The notes under the pieces are model-generated. The model ran no database searches, was not told the origin of the DNA, and saw nothing but the letters and a program-made list of their open reading frames with translations. A program made the position numbers and the translations under genes. Below are positions 51,701 to 59,682 of a DNA stretch of 64,000 nt, in pieces. The stretch is from Hyphomicrobiales bacterium. Its GTDB lineage: Bacteria; Pseudomonadota; Alphaproteobacteria; Rhizobiales; Methylopilaceae. Position 1 is the first letter of the stretch. Each line of letters begins with the position of its first letter. The stretch covers positions 153,117-217,116 of the forward strand of contig JALHQA010000007.1 in assembly GCA_022842205.1 (NCBI GenBank), given 5' to 3'.

Positions 51701-52384
51701 CCCGCGCGCACCTGGACGCCCGAGAACGCGGTCGGCATCGGCGGCGCCTACATGTGTATTTACGGCATGGAAGGCCCCGGGGGCTATCAGTTCGTCGGCC
51801 GCACGTGCCAGGTGTGGAATACGTATCGGACAACAAATGACTTCGAGGCCGGAAAGCCCTGGCTGTTGCGTTTCTTCGACCAGATCCGCTTCTACGAGGT
51901 GTCGCATGACGAACTGGCACGTTTCCGCGAGGATTTCCTGCATGGCAAGGTCGGCATCAGAACGGAAGACGGCACGCTCCGTCTCGCCGATTACCGCCGC
52001 TTTCTGACGGAGAACGAGGACAGCATCGCCGCATTCACCGCCCGGCGCCAGCAGGCGTTCGAGGAGGAGCGCTCGCGCTGGGTGGCTGCGGGGCAGGATG
52101 TCGTGGGGGCCGAGCATGCCGAGCCCGTGAGCGACGATCAGGACTCGCTGCCAGAGGGAAGTGTTGCCGTGACAAGCCCCATTCCGGGCAGCGTATGGAA
52201 AATCAATATTGTGGAGGGTACGCGGGTGAAAGCAGGAGAGTCGCTGGTCGTGGTTGAGTCGATGAAGATGGAGTTCGATGTCGCCGCGCCGGCGGATGGC
52301 ATCGTTGCCGAACTGCGCTGTTCGGAAGGGCGCGCCGTGGGTCTTGGCCAGACACTGGCGGTTATCGTTCCGGAGGCCGCCTGA
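48794..52384 (+). CDS. Biotin-dependent guanidine/urea carboxylase
   Basis: 1196-residue ATP- and biotin-dependent carboxylase. Residues 1-450 are biotin carboxylase (KVLIANRGAIACRIIRTLDR; ATP-grasp loop KSTAGGGGIGLQLCRSADEF). About 455-770 is the AHS2/KipA domain (VGVPPSGPMDHLSFRLAN-type segment), 790-1000 AHS1/KipI and linkers, and the last 75 residues a biotinyl domain with Lys1158 in VVESMKMEFDV. This is the architecture of urea carboxylase, but the guanidine riboswitch and the two DUF1989 partners indicate guanidine as the physiological substrate. ATG at 48794, 7 bases after the previous stop. Confidence 0.93.
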   Translation: MFRKVLIANRGAIACRIIRTLDRLGVQSVAVYSEADRNSRHVSMAGEAVCIGPPPAAQSYLDAEKILRVAIETGADAIHPGYGFLSENPDFAESCAGAGIAFVGPRPEHMRAFGLKHRAREIAESAGVPLAPGGGLVADSAAAQAEAGRIGFPVMIKSTAGGGGIGLQLCRSADEFAPMFERVQRLAANNFKDAGIFLEKFIARGRHIEVQIFGDGQGKVVALGERDCSAQRRNQKVIEETPAPNLPDAMRADLLATAERLGAAVSYENAGTVEFLFDVDAEQFYFLEVNTRLQVEHGVTEEVTGVDLVEWMLCQAAGEMPDLRRPASSGHSIQVRLYAEDPGRNFRPSAGRLTHVAFPEDARVETWVEAGAEVPPFYDPMIAKLIVTGRDRADALQRLRGALDATELAGIETNRDYLRFLARRPELEAGEVTTRLLEALSYSPATVEVVAPGTQTTIQDWPGRLGHWDVGVPPSGPMDHLSFRLANRALGNPPGAAALEITLAGPTLRFDVATTICLCGAEMAAALDGAPVAFWTPVSIKAGQVLVVGGVAGAGARAYLAVAGGFQVPDYLGSKSTFTLGRFGGHGGRALLAGDVLHIEPEALATPQAVPADLRPLIAKSWTIGVLYGPHGAPDFFTPEDIATFFAADWEVHYNSNRTGVRLIGPKPAWARTDGGEAGLHPSNIHDNAYAIGAVDFTGDMPVILGPDGPSLGGFVCPVTIAQSELWKIGQLRPGDRIRFERMTPRAADQSEADQTLSLAQLARGAAPPVGDPGPDDAVLAELAEMNGSPRVVYRRQGDRNLLVEYGPLVLDLELRFRVHALMNAVLDCAHPGIVDLTPGIRSLQIHHDPEHLPLGELLTLLKNIEALLPRVDQMEVPSRTVWLPLSWDDPATREAIAKYIQSVRPDAPWCPSNIEFIRRINGLDTIDDVRRIVYDASYLVLGLGDVYLGAPVATPLDPRHRLVTTKYNPARTWTPENAVGIGGAYMCIYGMEGPGGYQFVGRTCQVWNTYRTTNDFEAGKPWLLRFFDQIRFYEVSHDELARFREDFLHGKVGIRTEDGTLRLADYRRFLTENEDSIAAFTARRQQAFEEERSRWVAAGQDVVGAEHAEPVSDDQDSLPEGSVAVTSPIPGSVWKINIVEGTRVKAGESLVVVESMKMEFDVAAPADGIVAELRCSEGRAVGLGQTLAVIVPEAA

Positions 52385-52385
52385 C

Positions 52386-54167
52386 ATGCGCGCGCTCGAT
52401 CTCACCTCGCTCGCCACCGACTACGCAAGCGGCCTCGACCCGGAAACGCTTGTTCGCGAAATTCATGAAGCGATCCGCAAGAAGGGCGAGCGCCCGGTCT
52501 GGATTTCCCTCCTTCCCGAAAAGGAAGTTCTCGCGCGCGCGGCGGATCTGAAGCGCCGCAAGGACGACAATCTTCCGTTGTACGGCGTGCCCTTTGCCGT
52601 GAAGGACAATATCGATGTCGCCGGGATTGCCACCACGGCCGCCTGTCCGGACTATGCCTATGTTCCCGAACGATCGGCGACGGTGATCGAGCGTCTGGAG
52701 GCCGCCGGCGCCATCGTCCTCGGCAAGACCAATCTCGATCAGTTCGCGACGGGACTTAATGGAACGCGCTCGCCCTATGGCGCGCCATCGTCGGTGTTCG
52801 ACGCGGATTATGTTTCCGGCGGATCGAGTTCCGGTTCGGCCGTTGCCGTGGCATCCGGTCTCGTATCGTTCGCGCTCGGTACCGACACCGCGGGGTCGGG
52901 TCGCGTGCCGGCGGCCTTCAACAACATTGTCGGACTGAAGCCGACGCGCGGTCTCGTTTCGACGCGCGGGGTCGTGCCGGCGTGCCGCTCTCTCGACGTC
53001 GTCTCGGTGCTTGCGGGAACGGTTGGGGATGCGCTGGCCGCGACGAAAGTCATGGCCGGGTTCGACGCGGAGGATGAATATTCCCGGCATGCACCGCGCC
53101 ATGCCCTGATCCCGCGTGATTGGCCGGAAGGTTTCCGGTTCGGTGTTCCGGAAGAACCGCAGTTCTTCGGCGATGAGGAAGCGGAGGCGTTGTTTCGCGA
53201 CGCGATTGCGCGCATGGAGCGGCTCGGCGGCGTGAAGGTCGCGTTCGACTACACGCCGTTCGGCAGGTGCGCCTCGTTGCTTTATGCCGGCGCGTTCGTC
53301 GCGGAACGGACGGCGGCGGTCGGCGAGTTCGCCGAGGCGAAGCCCGGCAGCATGTATCCGGTTGTGCGCGACATCGTCCTCGGCGGCCGGAAATATTCAG
53401 CGGTCGATGCCTTCAAGGCTCAATATGAATTGCAGAAGCTGCTCCGCGAGACGGAGCCGGTCTGGAACAGTATCGATGTCATGCTGCTGCCCTCGGCGCC
53501 GACGATCTACAAGATCGCAGACATGGTCGAGGATCCGGTCCGGCTGAACTCCAACCTGGGTACCTACACGAATTTCGTGAACCTGATGGATCTGTCGGCG
53601 CTCGCGGTTCCGGGGGGCTTCCGGAGCGACGGCCTGCCGTTCGGCGTTACCCTTGTCGGACGCACCTTTGAAGACGGCAGACTGGCTGGCCTCGGCGACC
53701 GGCTGCACCGGGCGCTCGGCGCGGCGACCTATGGCGGCAGTTCGCGGCCTCTGCCGGGAGCAGCGATCCAAGGCGGTGACGCCGACTATATAAATGTCGC
53801 CGTGGTCGGAGCCCATCTCAAGGGTTTCCCGCTTCATCACCAGCTTGCCGATCGCGGCGCGGTATTTGTACGCACGACTAGAACGGCGCCCGGTTATGCG
53901 CTGTATGCGCTCGATACGGTGCCGCCGAAACCCGGTCTCGTATTCGATGGTGCCAGCGCCGGAAATATCGAGGTCGAGGTCTGGGCGGTTCCGGAAAACG
54001 AGTTTGGATCGTTTGTCGGACTTGTTGCCGCCCCGCTGGGGATCGGAACTCTGAGCCTGGCCGACGGCACGCAAACGAAGGGCTTTGTCTGCGAGGCCCA
54101 CGCGGCCCGCAGCGGGAAGGACATCACCGGATTCGGCGGCTGGCGGGCCTATTCGGCGGCACGCTGA
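52386..54167 (+). CDS. atzF: Allophanate hydrolase
   Basis: 593-residue enzyme hydrolysing allophanate to two ammonia and two CO2. An amidase-signature domain (1-440) has the catalytic Lys in GVPFAVKDNIDVAG and the Ser-cisSer nucleophile in GGSSSGSAVAVASGLV. An AtzF-type C-terminal domain (about 470-590) carries FVRTTRTAPGYALYALDTVP and FVCEAHAARSGKDITGFGGW, which decarboxylates the intermediate. Starts 1 base after the carboxylase stop. Final gene of the riboswitch operon; 12 bases separate its stop from the convergent GNAT gene. Confidence 0.94.
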   Translation: MRALDLTSLATDYASGLDPETLVREIHEAIRKKGERPVWISLLPEKEVLARAADLKRRKDDNLPLYGVPFAVKDNIDVAGIATTAACPDYAYVPERSATVIERLEAAGAIVLGKTNLDQFATGLNGTRSPYGAPSSVFDADYVSGGSSSGSAVAVASGLVSFALGTDTAGSGRVPAAFNNIVGLKPTRGLVSTRGVVPACRSLDVVSVLAGTVGDALAATKVMAGFDAEDEYSRHAPRHALIPRDWPEGFRFGVPEEPQFFGDEEAEALFRDAIARMERLGGVKVAFDYTPFGRCASLLYAGAFVAERTAAVGEFAEAKPGSMYPVVRDIVLGGRKYSAVDAFKAQYELQKLLRETEPVWNSIDVMLLPSAPTIYKIADMVEDPVRLNSNLGTYTNFVNLMDLSALAVPGGFRSDGLPFGVTLVGRTFEDGRLAGLGDRLHRALGAATYGGSSRPLPGAAIQGGDADYINVAVVGAHLKGFPLHHQLADRGAVFVRTTRTAPGYALYALDTVPPKPGLVFDGASAGNIEVEVWAVPENEFGSFVGLVAAPLGIGTLSLADGTQTKGFVCEAHAARSGKDITGFGGWRAYSAAR

Positions 54168-54179
54168 AATCCGGAGCCA

Positions 54180-54653
54180 TCACGTCAGGTCGAGATGCAG
54201 GAACTGGTTGTGCGGGCTTGGCGTGTAGTCGCCAAACACGGGGCCGGACACGAAGCCTCGATTGCGGTACAATGCTTCCGCTGCCAGAAATTCGGAGCCT
54301 GTTCCGGTTTCAAGGCTGAGGCGCGTATATCCGCGACCTCGGGCGGTGGCGATGATGTGGTTCAGAAGTGCCGCCGCAACACCCTTGCGCAAATGTCCGG
54401 CGGCTGTACGCATCGACTTGATCTCGCCCCGGCCGGGCCCGATTTCCTTCAGCGCGCCGCAGCCGACGATGTCATCGCCCTGCCACGCACTCCAGACGGT
54501 GATGTCCGGCGTGCGCAGCTCCGACAGATCGAGGGCATAGCTTGTGCCGGGAGGAGAAACGTCATGCATGTTCGCGACGTGATAGGCGAGGAGATCGCAT
54601 ATCGGCGCGTCCGAGAGATCATCGATCCGGATGTCGAACACAGGCAACTCCAC
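54180..54653 (-). CDS. GNAT family N-acetyltransferase
   Basis: 157-residue acetyltransferase. VWSAWQGDDIVGCGALKEIG and EIKSMRTAAGHLRKGVAAAL contain the acetyl-CoA binding motif A (R/Q-xx-G-xG/A as RKGVAA). The end is RLSLETGTGSEFLAAEALYR NRGF. It resembles the PhnO/YjaB-like small-molecule group; the substrate is unknown. GTG at 54653 is 2 bases after the ATPase stop, so it belongs to the second riboswitch operon as its last gene. Acetylation of a guanidino compound is conceivable but untested. Confidence 0.85.
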   Translation of the reverse strand: MELPVFDIRIDDLSDAPICDLLAYHVANMHDVSPPGTSYALDLSELRTPDITVWSAWQGDDIVGCGALKEIGPGRGEIKSMRTAAGHLRKGVAAALLNHIIATARGRGYTRLSLETGTGSEFLAAEALYRNRGFVSGPVFGDYTPSPHNQFLHLDLT

Positions 54654-54655
54654 GA

Positions 54656-55453
54656 TCAGATTCCGGCACGTACGAACTGGCTCTGCCGTTCCGCGAGCTG
54701 ATGGCGCCAGCGTTCGATGATCGGCTTACGCTGTTCCTTGTCGTCGAGCGGAAGGTCATAGACGATCGTCGCGCCATAGGCATTCGGGGCCTGCGGATCG
54801 CGCCTCACCTTGTCGAACGACAATACGCGCGTTGCGAGGTGAAAGCCCTCCGACAGGTCATGTGTGATCATGAACACCGTCATGCCCTCTTCCTGCCAGA
54901 GCTTCAGCAAAAGATCGTGCATCTGTGCCTTGGTGCCGGGGTCGAGCGCGCCGAAAGGCTCGTCCAGCAGAAGAATTTTCGGACGGCGGACGAGCGTCTG
55001 AGCGATCGCGAGCCGCTGCTGCATGCCGCCGGACAATTCGGCGGGATATTTCTCGATCGCGTGTTCGAGGCCGACCGATGCGATACATGATCTTGCTTCA
55101 CCCATCGCGCGCCGGCGTTCGGCGCCGAAAAAGCGTGTGACAAGGGGAGAGCGTTCGAATTCCAGACCGAGCATTACGTTTTCCAGCACCGTCAGGTGCG
55201 GAAACACGGAATAACGCTGGAACACGATGCCGCGGTCGGGTCCCGGCTCTTCCGGCAGCGGCTTGCCGTCGAGCAGGATCTTGCCGCGCGTCGGCTGTTC
55301 CATCGCGAGCAGCATGCGCAGGAACGTGGTCTTGCCGCATCCGGAAGGACCGACAAGCGCGCAGAACTCGCCTGTCGGTACTTCGAAGTTGAGCCGTTCG
55401 AGAACGGTCTGGTCGCCATATTCCTTCCAGACATTTTCAACGACGAGGCTCAT
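54656..55453 (-). CDS. Guanidine-associated ABC transporter ATPase
   Basis: 265-residue ATPase of the nitrate/taurine (SsuB/TauB) class. Walker A is VGPSGCGKTTFLRMLLAM; the Q-loop is RGIVFQRYSVFPHLTVLEN; the signature is LSGGMQQRLAIAQTLVRR; Walker B is ILLLDEPFGALDPGTK; the H-loop is MITHDLSEGFHLA. ATG at 55453 overlaps the permease stop (ATGA). The frame is open far upstream through the permease gene, but that part is not coding. Often annotated as urea carboxylase-related ABC transporter. Confidence 0.92.
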   Translation of the reverse strand: MSLVVENVWKEYGDQTVLERLNFEVPTGEFCALVGPSGCGKTTFLRMLLAMEQPTRGKILLDGKPLPEEPGPDRGIVFQRYSVFPHLTVLENVMLGLEFERSPLVTRFFGAERRRAMGEARSCIASVGLEHAIEKYPAELSGGMQQRLAIAQTLVRRPKILLLDEPFGALDPGTKAQMHDLLLKLWQEEGMTVFMITHDLSEGFHLATRVLSFDKVRRDPQAPNAYGATIVYDLPLDDKEQRKPIIERWRHQLAERQSQFVRAGI

Positions 55454-56271
55454 CCCGCTCTCCGCGTCAGCCACGGGAAGGCCGTGGTGTTGAGCTTGCG
55501 CAGGCCGAAATCCATCAGGAAGGCAAGAAGCGTGATCCAGGCGACATAGGGCAGGATGACGTCCATCGCCAGATAGCGGCGCACCAGAAAGATGCGGTAG
55601 CCGAGCCCTTCGGTTGCCGCGATGGCTTCGGCGGAAATGAGGAACAGCCAGGCGGTGCCGAGCTGCAGGCGCAGCGAGTCGAACAGACGCGGCAGGATCT
55701 GCGGAACGATCACACGCGTCACGATCTGCCATGTGGAGGCGCCGAGCGTCTGCGCTTTGATCAGAAGTTCGGACGGCATCTCGGCCACCCGCGCCGCCAT
55801 GTCGCGGATCATGAAGGGCGTGATGCCGATGATGATCAGCATTACCTTCGACAGCTCGTCGAGGCCGAATGTGATGAACAGGATCGGGAGTATCGCCATC
55901 GGCGGAACAAGCGAGATGACACCGACAACCGGCGCGACCCATGCGCGTACATATGGAACAAGGCCGATGGCCACGCCCGCTACCAGTGCAACAAGCGTCG
56001 AGACCGAAAGGCCGAGGAACAGGCGCTTCAGGCTGGCATAGGTGTCGGCCCAGAGGAGCACATTGCCGCTGCGCTGGTCGGGCTGGGTGGCCATCCGCAC
56101 GGCCGTGTCGACCATCTGCGAAACGGCAGGCAGAAGCTTGTCGTCGGGATTGTCAGCCAGGCGTGTCGCCGAGAAGAAGACATAGGCGAGCGCCAGCAGT
56201 ATGAAAGGCAGCGCGCCCAGGATAAGCGCGCTGCCTGCACTCGGGTGCCGGTTGATGAGCCGGCGCGTCAT
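55450..56271 (-). CDS. Guanidine-associated ABC transporter permease
   Basis: 273-residue permease of the SsuC/TauC type with six predicted helices. The first helix is LILGALPFILLALAYVFFSA; GVISLVPPMAILPILFITFG is typical, and MIRDMAARVAEMPSELLIKA to QTLGASTWQIVTRVIVPQIL is the EAA loop contacting the ATPase. Starts directly where the binding-protein stop ends (no spacer). Confidence 0.92.
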   Translation of the reverse strand: MTRRLINRHPSAGSALILGALPFILLALAYVFFSATRLADNPDDKLLPAVSQMVDTAVRMATQPDQRSGNVLLWADTYASLKRLFLGLSVSTLVALVAGVAIGLVPYVRAWVAPVVGVISLVPPMAILPILFITFGLDELSKVMLIIIGITPFMIRDMAARVAEMPSELLIKAQTLGASTWQIVTRVIVPQILPRLFDSLRLQLGTAWLFLISAEAIAATEGLGYRIFLVRRYLAMDVILPYVAWITLLAFLMDFGLRKLNTTAFPWLTRRAG

Positions 56272-57351
56272 TCAGAGCTTGCCGTCGGCGGCGAGCTGGA
56301 TGTACGCGGTGTCGAAACGCAGCTTGATATTGTCCGCGTTGCCGAAGGTCTTGCCGCCCGGAAACTCCATGCCGACCGCCTCCGCCGATTTGGCGCCTTC
56401 GCCAAGAAGGCCCTTGTCGAACGAGAACTTGGCCACCTTTTCCATGGTCGCCACCAACTCGGGGCCGGAAACGAACGCGACGCCGTCCTTCGGCGTGTAG
56501 AACATCTTGGTCGTTTCGAGCTGCGCCTTGTATCCGGCAAGGTCGGTGCCGGCGGCTTCCGCCATCGCGGTCAGTGCCTTGTCGCCCTCCGGCGTGCCGG
56601 AGGTCATCAGCGCCATGATCTCGTACCATGCGCCGACGAGCGCCTTGCCGAAATCGGGATTGTTCTTCAGCGTCGTGGTATTGACGAACAGGATGTCGAG
56701 AATCTCGCCGGGAATGTCGGCGGAAGTGAACACTTCCTGCGCGCCCTTGAACGCCTTGACCTCCGCCAGAAGCGGGTTCCATGTCACGACGGATGTCACA
56801 TCCGCGCCGGAGTTGAAGACACCGACGATGTCGGCATCGGAGGTGTTGACGACGGTCAGGTCCTTTTCGCTCAGGCCGACAGTGTCGAGCGCGCGCGCCA
56901 GCAGATAGTGCGAGACCGACAGTTCGACGAGATTGACCTTCTGGCCCTTGAGGTCCGCGACCGAAGAGCCGGTTTTCAGGACAATGCCGTCATTGCCGTT
57001 GGAATAGTCGCCGGTGATCAGCGCGGTCGAATCGACGCCGCCGGCGGCGGGTATGGTCAGCGCGTCCATGTTCGTCATGACGACGCCGTCGAAGGCGCCC
57101 GCCGTGTACTGGTTGATGGATTCGACATAGTCGTTGATCTGCGTGATCTCGACCGAGATGCCGTATTTGTCGGCCCATTTCTTCATGATGCCGCTGTCGG
57201 CGGCATAGCCCCACGGCATCCATCCGGCATAGATCGACCAGGCGATCTTGAAGTCTTTCTTCGGCTCCGCGTGCGCGGGCGAAAATGCCAGCGCGGTCAT
57301 GGCAAAGGCGGTTACGGCAAATCCGCACCAGGTCTTGATCGTAGTTCGCAT
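56272..57351 (-). CDS. Guanidine-associated ABC transporter substrate-binding protein
   Basis: 359-residue periplasmic binding protein of the SsuA/THI5-like superfamily. The signal peptide is IKTWCGFAVTAFAMTALAFS ending in PAHA. FKIAWSIYAGWMPWGYAADS and IEITQ-type strand VEITQINDYVESINQYTAGA carry the aromatic Trp/Tyr ligand pocket, suitable for a small cation. VNTTTLKNNPDFGKALVGAW follows. The ykkC riboswitch in front of the gene suggests guanidine or a guanidino compound as ligand. ATG at 57351 follows GAGAGGAG; an in-frame ATG at 57372 is rejected. Confidence 0.9.
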   Translation of the reverse strand: MRTTIKTWCGFAVTAFAMTALAFSPAHAEPKKDFKIAWSIYAGWMPWGYAADSGIMKKWADKYGISVEITQINDYVESINQYTAGAFDGVVMTNMDALTIPAAGGVDSTALITGDYSNGNDGIVLKTGSSVADLKGQKVNLVELSVSHYLLARALDTVGLSEKDLTVVNTSDADIVGVFNSGADVTSVVTWNPLLAEVKAFKGAQEVFTSADIPGEILDILFVNTTTLKNNPDFGKALVGAWYEIMALMTSGTPEGDKALTAMAEAAGTDLAGYKAQLETTKMFYTPKDGVAFVSGPELVATMEKVAKFSFDKGLLGEGAKSAEAVGMEFPGGKTFGNADNIKLRFDTAYIQLAADGKL

Positions 57352-57460
57352 GTCGAACTCCTCTCCAGTCATCGGGTGCCGGGATCAAGGGATATCCAGG
57401 AGGCGGTTGACTCGGTCGAGACCCCGCCCGTGAGACAACCCCGTCTCTCGCGGCTTCGGA

Positions 57461-57556
57461 TCTCCCGGGCTTTTGTCCCGCCGTGGCTCCGCTCCCGAAG
57501 GGAGAGGGAGTGCAATCTCTCGGACCAGCGCCTGTTCAGGCAGGCCGGAACCCTAG
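57461..57556 (-). promoter_or_regulatory. Second guanidine-I riboswitch (ykkC class), controlling the ABC transporter operon
   Basis: Minus strand: CTAGGGTTCCGG (from 57556), CTGGTCCGAGAG, then ACGGCGGGACAAAAGCCC and GGGAGA (to 57461). The same three conserved blocks as the first copy with different stem sequences, so not a recent duplication. About 110 bases of leader remain before the ATG at 57351, including a GAGAC / GTCTC hairpin (57432-57447). The 214 bases from here to the next gene on the plus strand show no other element. Confidence 0.92.
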
Positions 57557-57770
57557 ATGCATTATGCCGGAGCAATGCAGAGACCGTGCCAGCGGAAGGC
57601 AATGCGGAAGCGCCGGGTGTTACCGGGGGGAATGCCTAATTGTTGAGCGAGACTGCCCGTTTCTTCTTCTCATGGCGAAGCATCAGGCCTTTCACCGGCT
57701 TGCCGCGCAGTCGGAGCGGATGGACGGAAACTTGCACATGCCGGGCATCGCCCGGCCAGGAAAGAACGCT

Positions 57771-59174
57771 GTGAAACCACCTCCGTCCAATCGCATCGGC
57801 ATTATCGGCGGCGGGTTCAGCGGCACGGCGACGGCGATTCATCTGGCCCGCATGTCGTCCGTTCCACTCGACATCGATGTGTTCGAGCCTCGCGAAGAAC
57901 CGGGTGCCGGGCTGGCGTATGGCGCCTGCGCGCCCGAACACAGGCTCAATGTTCCGGCGGACCGGATGGTGGTTTTCCGTGAAACGCCGCGTCATTTCGC
58001 CGACTGGCTGCGGGCGTCCGGCGAGGACGCCGCGGATCCGGCCGGCTTTGTGGCAGACGGCACGCATTATTCGCGGCGCGCGGTGTTCGCCCGCTACATG
58101 GCGGGGCTGTTCCGCGACACGGCGGCCCGCAATCCGTCGGGTTCGAGGTTGCGCCATATCCGCGGTGAGGCCGGGCCCATCGAAAGGATTGCGGACGGAT
58201 GGACGACAGGAGACGAGACGTATGCACAGCTGATCCTCGCGGTCACGCATTCGCGGCCGGCGCTGCCCTGGCCGAGAATCGTCTCTCCGGCCGTCATCGA
58301 GGATCCCTGGAGAGACAACGCCCTCGCGGCAATCGCGCCGGACGCCGAGATCGTTATCGCCGGTTCGGGACTGACAATGTGCGATGCCGTGATGTCGCTG
58401 CGCGAGGGCGGCCATCGCGGTCCGATACAGGTGATTTCGCGGCGCGGGCTCGAACCCCGGCCGCATGACGGGTTCGCGTCTTCCGATGCGCTGTCATGGC
58501 GGGCCGAATGTCCCCAAACCGCGTCGCTGCTGCTGCACGATCTGCGGCGCGCGATCCGCATGGAAAAGTCACGCGGCGGCAACTGGCAGGGCGTGCTGAA
58601 CGCCGTCCGCGACCAGTTGCCGGTCTTCTGGGCGCGGCTGCCGCTGGCCGAGCGACGACGTATCGTGCGCCATCTGCGTCCGTTCTGGGATGCGCACCGG
58701 TTCCGCGCCGCGCCGCAGGTGACCGATCTTCTCGAAACCGGCCGGCGCGAAGGCTGGCTCCGCATCAACGCCGGACGTATTCACGCGCTCGAGGCCAGGG
58801 ACCGGGGACGGACCGACGTCGTCTGGACGCCGCGGTGCGGCGCGCGGGGTGCGTCCACGGCGGATGCCGTCATCAACTGCACCGGGCCTCATCCGGACAT
58901 TGCGCGGTCGAGCCATGCCATTCTGCGGACCGCGCTCGCGTCCGGCATCATCCGGCGGGACGCGCTCGGCCTCGGCATCGACGTCGATGCCGATGGCCGC
59001 GCCATTGCGCGGGACGGTGAAACAGCTTCGGGACTCTGGATCGCGGGACCGATGGCGCGCGCGCATATGGGCGATGCCACCGGTCTTCCCGAAGTGTCCG
59101 AGCAAACCCGCCGCGTCGCCGAAGCGCTAGCATCACATCTCGTTACCGATGGAAAGCCCGCATGCGTTACCTGA
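57771..59174 (+). CDS. FAD/NAD(P)-binding protein (YdhS-like)
   Basis: 467-residue flavoprotein. RIGIIGGGFSGTATAIHLAR at the N-terminus is the FAD-binding Rossmann motif; DVFEPREEPGAGLAYGACAP and HRLNVPADRMVVFRETPRHF are typical of the FAD-NAD(P)-binding family. EIVIAGSGLTMCDAVMSLRE is the second dinucleotide motif, and the C-terminal DAVINCTGPHPDIARSSHAI closes the FAD fold. The reaction is unknown; relatives oxidise or hydroxylate N- or S-compounds. GTG at 57771 with AGGAA upstream is chosen over earlier ATGs because it gives the family N-terminus. It begins the second nitrogen cluster and overlaps ridA. Confidence 0.83.
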   Translation: MKPPPSNRIGIIGGGFSGTATAIHLARMSSVPLDIDVFEPREEPGAGLAYGACAPEHRLNVPADRMVVFRETPRHFADWLRASGEDAADPAGFVADGTHYSRRAVFARYMAGLFRDTAARNPSGSRLRHIRGEAGPIERIADGWTTGDETYAQLILAVTHSRPALPWPRIVSPAVIEDPWRDNALAAIAPDAEIVIAGSGLTMCDAVMSLREGGHRGPIQVISRRGLEPRPHDGFASSDALSWRAECPQTASLLLHDLRRAIRMEKSRGGNWQGVLNAVRDQLPVFWARLPLAERRRIVRHLRPFWDAHRFRAAPQVTDLLETGRREGWLRINAGRIHALEARDRGRTDVVWTPRCGARGASTADAVINCTGPHPDIARSSHAILRTALASGIIRRDALGLGIDVDADGRAIARDGETASGLWIAGPMARAHMGDATGLPEVSEQTRRVAEALASHLVTDGKPACVT

Positions 59175-59557
59175 AAGTGCCCGGCGCGCCGCCGCCGCCG
59201 CCGTCCGCGAAATACTCCCACGCCGTCGAGGCGGGCGGCCTGCTGTTCGTCACCGGGCAATTGCCCATCGATCCGGCACATCCCGACGACCCGCCGCCCG
59301 AAGGCATCGCCGCCCAGACGCGGCTCGTCTTCGAGAATCTCCGCATCATCTGTTCGGCCTCGGGGTATCGTCTGGAGGATGCGGCCTTCGTTCGCATCTA
59401 CCTGACGGCGTTTGAACGCGACTATGCGGCGATGAACGCGATCTATGCAGGAATCTTCGCGGACGGCGCCCGGCTGCCCGGCCGGACCACGGTCGGCGTC
59501 ACCATTTTGGGGCGCGGTTCGCTTGTCGAGATCGATATGGTCGTCGGGAAAGGCTGA
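59162..59557 (+). CDS. RidA/YjgF-family imine deaminase-like protein
   Basis: 131-residue trimeric Rid fold protein. YSHAVEAGGLLFVTGQLPID is the N-terminal strand. TRLVFENLRIICSASGYRLE and DAAFVRIYLTAFERDYAAMN follow, with RIYLTAF in place of the canonical Rid C-terminal block. The end is PGRTTVGVTILGRGSLVEID, in which the RidA catalytic Arg normally falls within the PxR segment (here PGRTT). Hydrolyses reactive imines or enamines made by flavin or PLP enzymes. Overlaps the flavoprotein gene by 13 bases, consistent with handling its product. Confidence 0.88.
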   Translation: MRYLKVPGAPPPPPSAKYSHAVEAGGLLFVTGQLPIDPAHPDDPPPEGIAAQTRLVFENLRIICSASGYRLEDAAFVRIYLTAFERDYAAMNAIYAGIFADGARLPGRTTVGVTILGRGSLVEIDMVVGKG

Positions 59558-59589
59558 AAAACTCAGTCTCTTCAAGTCCCGACTTAAGG

Positions 59590-59608
59590 TGCATGCCAAA
59601 CTGCATGC
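59590..59608. repeat. Paired TGCATGC elements before the amino-acid-type ABC operon
   Basis: TGCATGC at 59590-59596 and 59602-59608, 12-base period, in the gap between ridA and the binding protein gene. Each core GCATGC is itself palindromic. Possible operator; no regulator gene is nearby. Confidence 0.35.
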
Positions 59609-59682
59609 AGCGGCACGTTACTTGCAAAACTCCCGGCACGACGGGGAAAAAATCTCCGCGGACAGTTGCAGGAGACCAAACA

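Noticed and set aside
47394..54167. Operon as urea degradation
   Set aside because: The ykkC riboswitch and two DUF1989 genes fit guanidine catabolism better; urea use as a side activity is not excluded.
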